Made by a program: the position numbers and the translations under genes | Part shown: one piece after another, positions 20,101 to 21,757 of the stretch | Position numbering within the stretch: position 1 is the stretch's first letter | Layout of the letters: the number at the start of each line of letters is the position of its first letter | The notes under the pieces: generated by a model | Seen by the model: only the letters and a program-made list of their open reading frames with translations | What the model was told of the DNA's origin: nothing | Databases searched by the model: none | From: Isohypsibius dastychi | Taxonomy: Eukaryota > Tardigrada > Eutardigrada > Parachela > Isohypsibiidae | DNA length: 21,757 nucleotides | Direction of reading: 5' to 3' | NCBI GenBank assembly: GCA_034696485.1 | Contig: JAQIWT010000378.1 | Coordinates: 1-21,757, forward strand

Positions 20101-21481
20101 GGTCTTCAGTTCTACACGAATCCTAGCGTGGCATTCAGAAACATGATTGCGCCAGTTTCACATCAAGTGGCGTTTCTGACTTTTTCAATGGGCAAAGGCT
20201 GGACCGGCAATATCCTGCGTGGAATTCATTTGCCTCATATCAGAGAAATCCAGTTCTGGCGAGTTCAAGATGTTTCTCTTCGGAAAGCTGATGTGGAAGG
20301 ACTGCAGAGTCTGAAGATTATTACGTTTCTCGACAGCACAATTGCATTCTTGGAAGAGAACATTCTTGAAGAGCTACCGTTATTGGAGTACGTTGGTTTG
20401 AATCTGAATCCAGTCACAGAGGGTCGTGAGGAGACGTTATTTCCACTCTGGCGGAAAATCAACCTGAGTAGATATCATTTTAGTCCAGCGTTCGCCTGGC
20501 TACGTGAATACTGTGAAGCAAATCGAGGTCTTTGTATTCAACCAAGAAACAGACAAGAATCATTCTGGAACATCGGGGGATCATGCGAGCAAACGTGTGC
20601 AGAGGATGAACCGTCGTCCCTTACTAACCTGCAATATTTCCAAGAGTTCGCTCTGCCATGTAAAGAGTTCACGTTGGACACAAATGTTCTGAAGGAGATG
20701 TTGTCAGGCTATAACATTGAGGCCGGCGAACAAGATGACACATACTCATTCATTGTGGTTTTCGATGGTGGGTCCCTTCGCGTTGCCAGAAATCACCAAC
20801 TCAGTCTCTTGCTAACAGCTGATAGTGTTAGCAATGCCCGAGAACTCATTCTTGACGTTCTTCTTGAGTTGAGGAACCCGCTATTCTTAACTCTTGAAGG
20901 CGGAGATTTCAGTGAATTGGGAACCCTGCTGGCACCAATTGAGGATCTCATATTCCACCTGTCAATTTCACGTGCGCGCGATTTCCATGGGTCGCATCTC
21001 GAAAGCCTGAAAATGCCTTTCGTCAATACATTGCATTTTCACGAATGCACCGAGATAACTCTGGAACACGGGGATATTTCGAGGATGCCAAATCTTCGCG
21101 CCATCTTGCTAGACAGCACAACCGCTGCTTTGATAGAAGAAAATGTGTTTGTTGGATCAACGAAGCTGCAGTTCCTTGCCATGGATCTGAACATCCTTTC
21201 CGATTCCGAGAGCAAACGTCAACATCTACAGAGATTTCATCATTCGAAACAATACAAATGGCTGCGGCAATATCTGCAACAGAACCCTTTTTTGATCGAA
21301 GAGAAACTGTCAGGCGAGCTGTGGAACTACACTGTCAATAACGTCCAAGTGGCCAGTGATCCGTACGCGAAAGGCGATGCGTTCAGAGACAACGTGCTTC
21401 CATTGTCACCGATATCACCTGGTATCGTTACCTCCTGTCCAAAGTCACCGCAGTTGATACCCAATACTACTTCGTCCCAAG
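17182..21481 (+). CDS. Tandem kinase-pseudokinase with duplicated leucine-rich C-terminal region (3' end open)
   Basis: Proposed exons are 17182..17527, 18201..19184 and 19298..21481, with introns of 673 and 113 nt, all junctions in phase 1. The first ATG is 17182; the frame further upstream starts only at a TTG. Kinase 1 has the glycine loop GGGAFGKV (residues 25-32), VAVK lysine 52, HTDIKPNN (151-158), DYD in place of DFG (174-176), SPEM and DVWSLG. It resembles Ser/Thr kinases of the MAP3K/NEK kind. Kinase 2 has GTGSFGEV (366-373), but ALRV replaces the usual lysine, HTN (482-484) replaces HRD, and DFG is lost, so it is probably inactive. The C-terminal ~500 residues hold two related leucine-rich modules. 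The last exon ends at CAAG|GTAAGG (21481); otherwise the frame stops after 5 more codons at 21498. There is no signal peptide or membrane helix, so it is presumably cytosolic. Confidence 0.85.
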
Positions 21482-21757
21482 GTAAGGGTTTTCTTTAAAT
21501 GTTGCAACAGAGTCATTTCGTGCAAGAAGTACATGTCCCGAAAAGTCATAACAAGTTCATAACGAGGTGCTCTTATCAGGTAAGAGTTATATAGGCAGAA
21601 AACTTGAAAGTCCCTTGGCAGCAATCTCTTTCCACGTGAAAACTCCAATTAAGGTGTCTGTCCGGGGGGTTATGACAAATTTGGGTTCCCGAATTGTGTG
21701 GGTTATTGAGCGCCTTTACGATAGACGCACACCGTGTGGCTAGCCGCGCAAGAGAGG
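21482..21757. other. 3' flank or next intron of the kinase gene
   Basis: After the GTAAGG donor, no clear exon, polyadenylation signal or repeat is visible. The sequence contains CTCTTA..TAAGAG, a 6-bp inverted pair (21570-21586). Confidence 0.4.

Overview
The window is eukaryotic nuclear DNA, most likely from an invertebrate animal. Genes are split by spliceosomal introns with GT..AG ends, two of them exactly 60 nt; intergenic DNA carries short non-autonomous transposon remnants and simple repeats; one gene encodes a metazoan-style multidomain protein kinase. I cannot name the phylum with confidence. Compact 60-nt introns fit small-genome invertebrates such as tardigrades, but this is not diagnostic. 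There are no bacterial operons, rRNAs, convincing tRNAs or CRISPR arrays.

Left two thirds (about 1-15.6 kb, minus strand): a tandem array of one unrecognised gene family. Six separate long reading frames resolve into repeated three-exon genes: a large exon 1 (about 250-267 codons, 'X'), a short exon 2 (106-112 nt) and a large exon 3 (about 425-445 codons, 'Y'). Exon 1 always ends in phase 1 at an aligned GT. Exon 2 ends in phase 2 and is followed by a 60-nt intron in both complete copies. Reassembled, gene 3 (15625..12056) encodes 729 aa and gene 2 (10097..7094) 730 aa, which supports the model. Gene 1 (3537..2784) has only exon 1 in view. Its presumed intron runs left to a degraded 3' splice region, beside which a TTCCGAA/TTCCGAG heptamer array sits where exon 2 would be expected. 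At 5294-5796 is a truncated, frameshifted copy of a gene-3-like exon 3. The block 2784-5796 (exon-3 tail, spacer, exon 1 of the next gene) is a diverged duplicate of 9347-12559. The two copies differ by clean insertions: a 349-bp inverted-repeat element, a 23-bp perfect palindrome and a roughly 335-bp segment.

Middle (15.6-17.2 kb): a head-to-head spacer between gene 3 and the kinase gene, holding a 0.56-kb structure bounded by inverted repeats with hAT-like CAGGG sequence and G-runs.

Right (17.2-21.5 kb, plus strand): a three-exon gene for a tandem kinase-pseudokinase followed by a duplicated leucine-rich module, at least 1,171 aa. The two kinase domains are each interrupted by an intron at the same place and phase (after MEFxSG). 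The last visible exon ends at a good donor, so the 3' end may lie outside the window. Nothing in the sequence ties the kinase functionally to the array genes.
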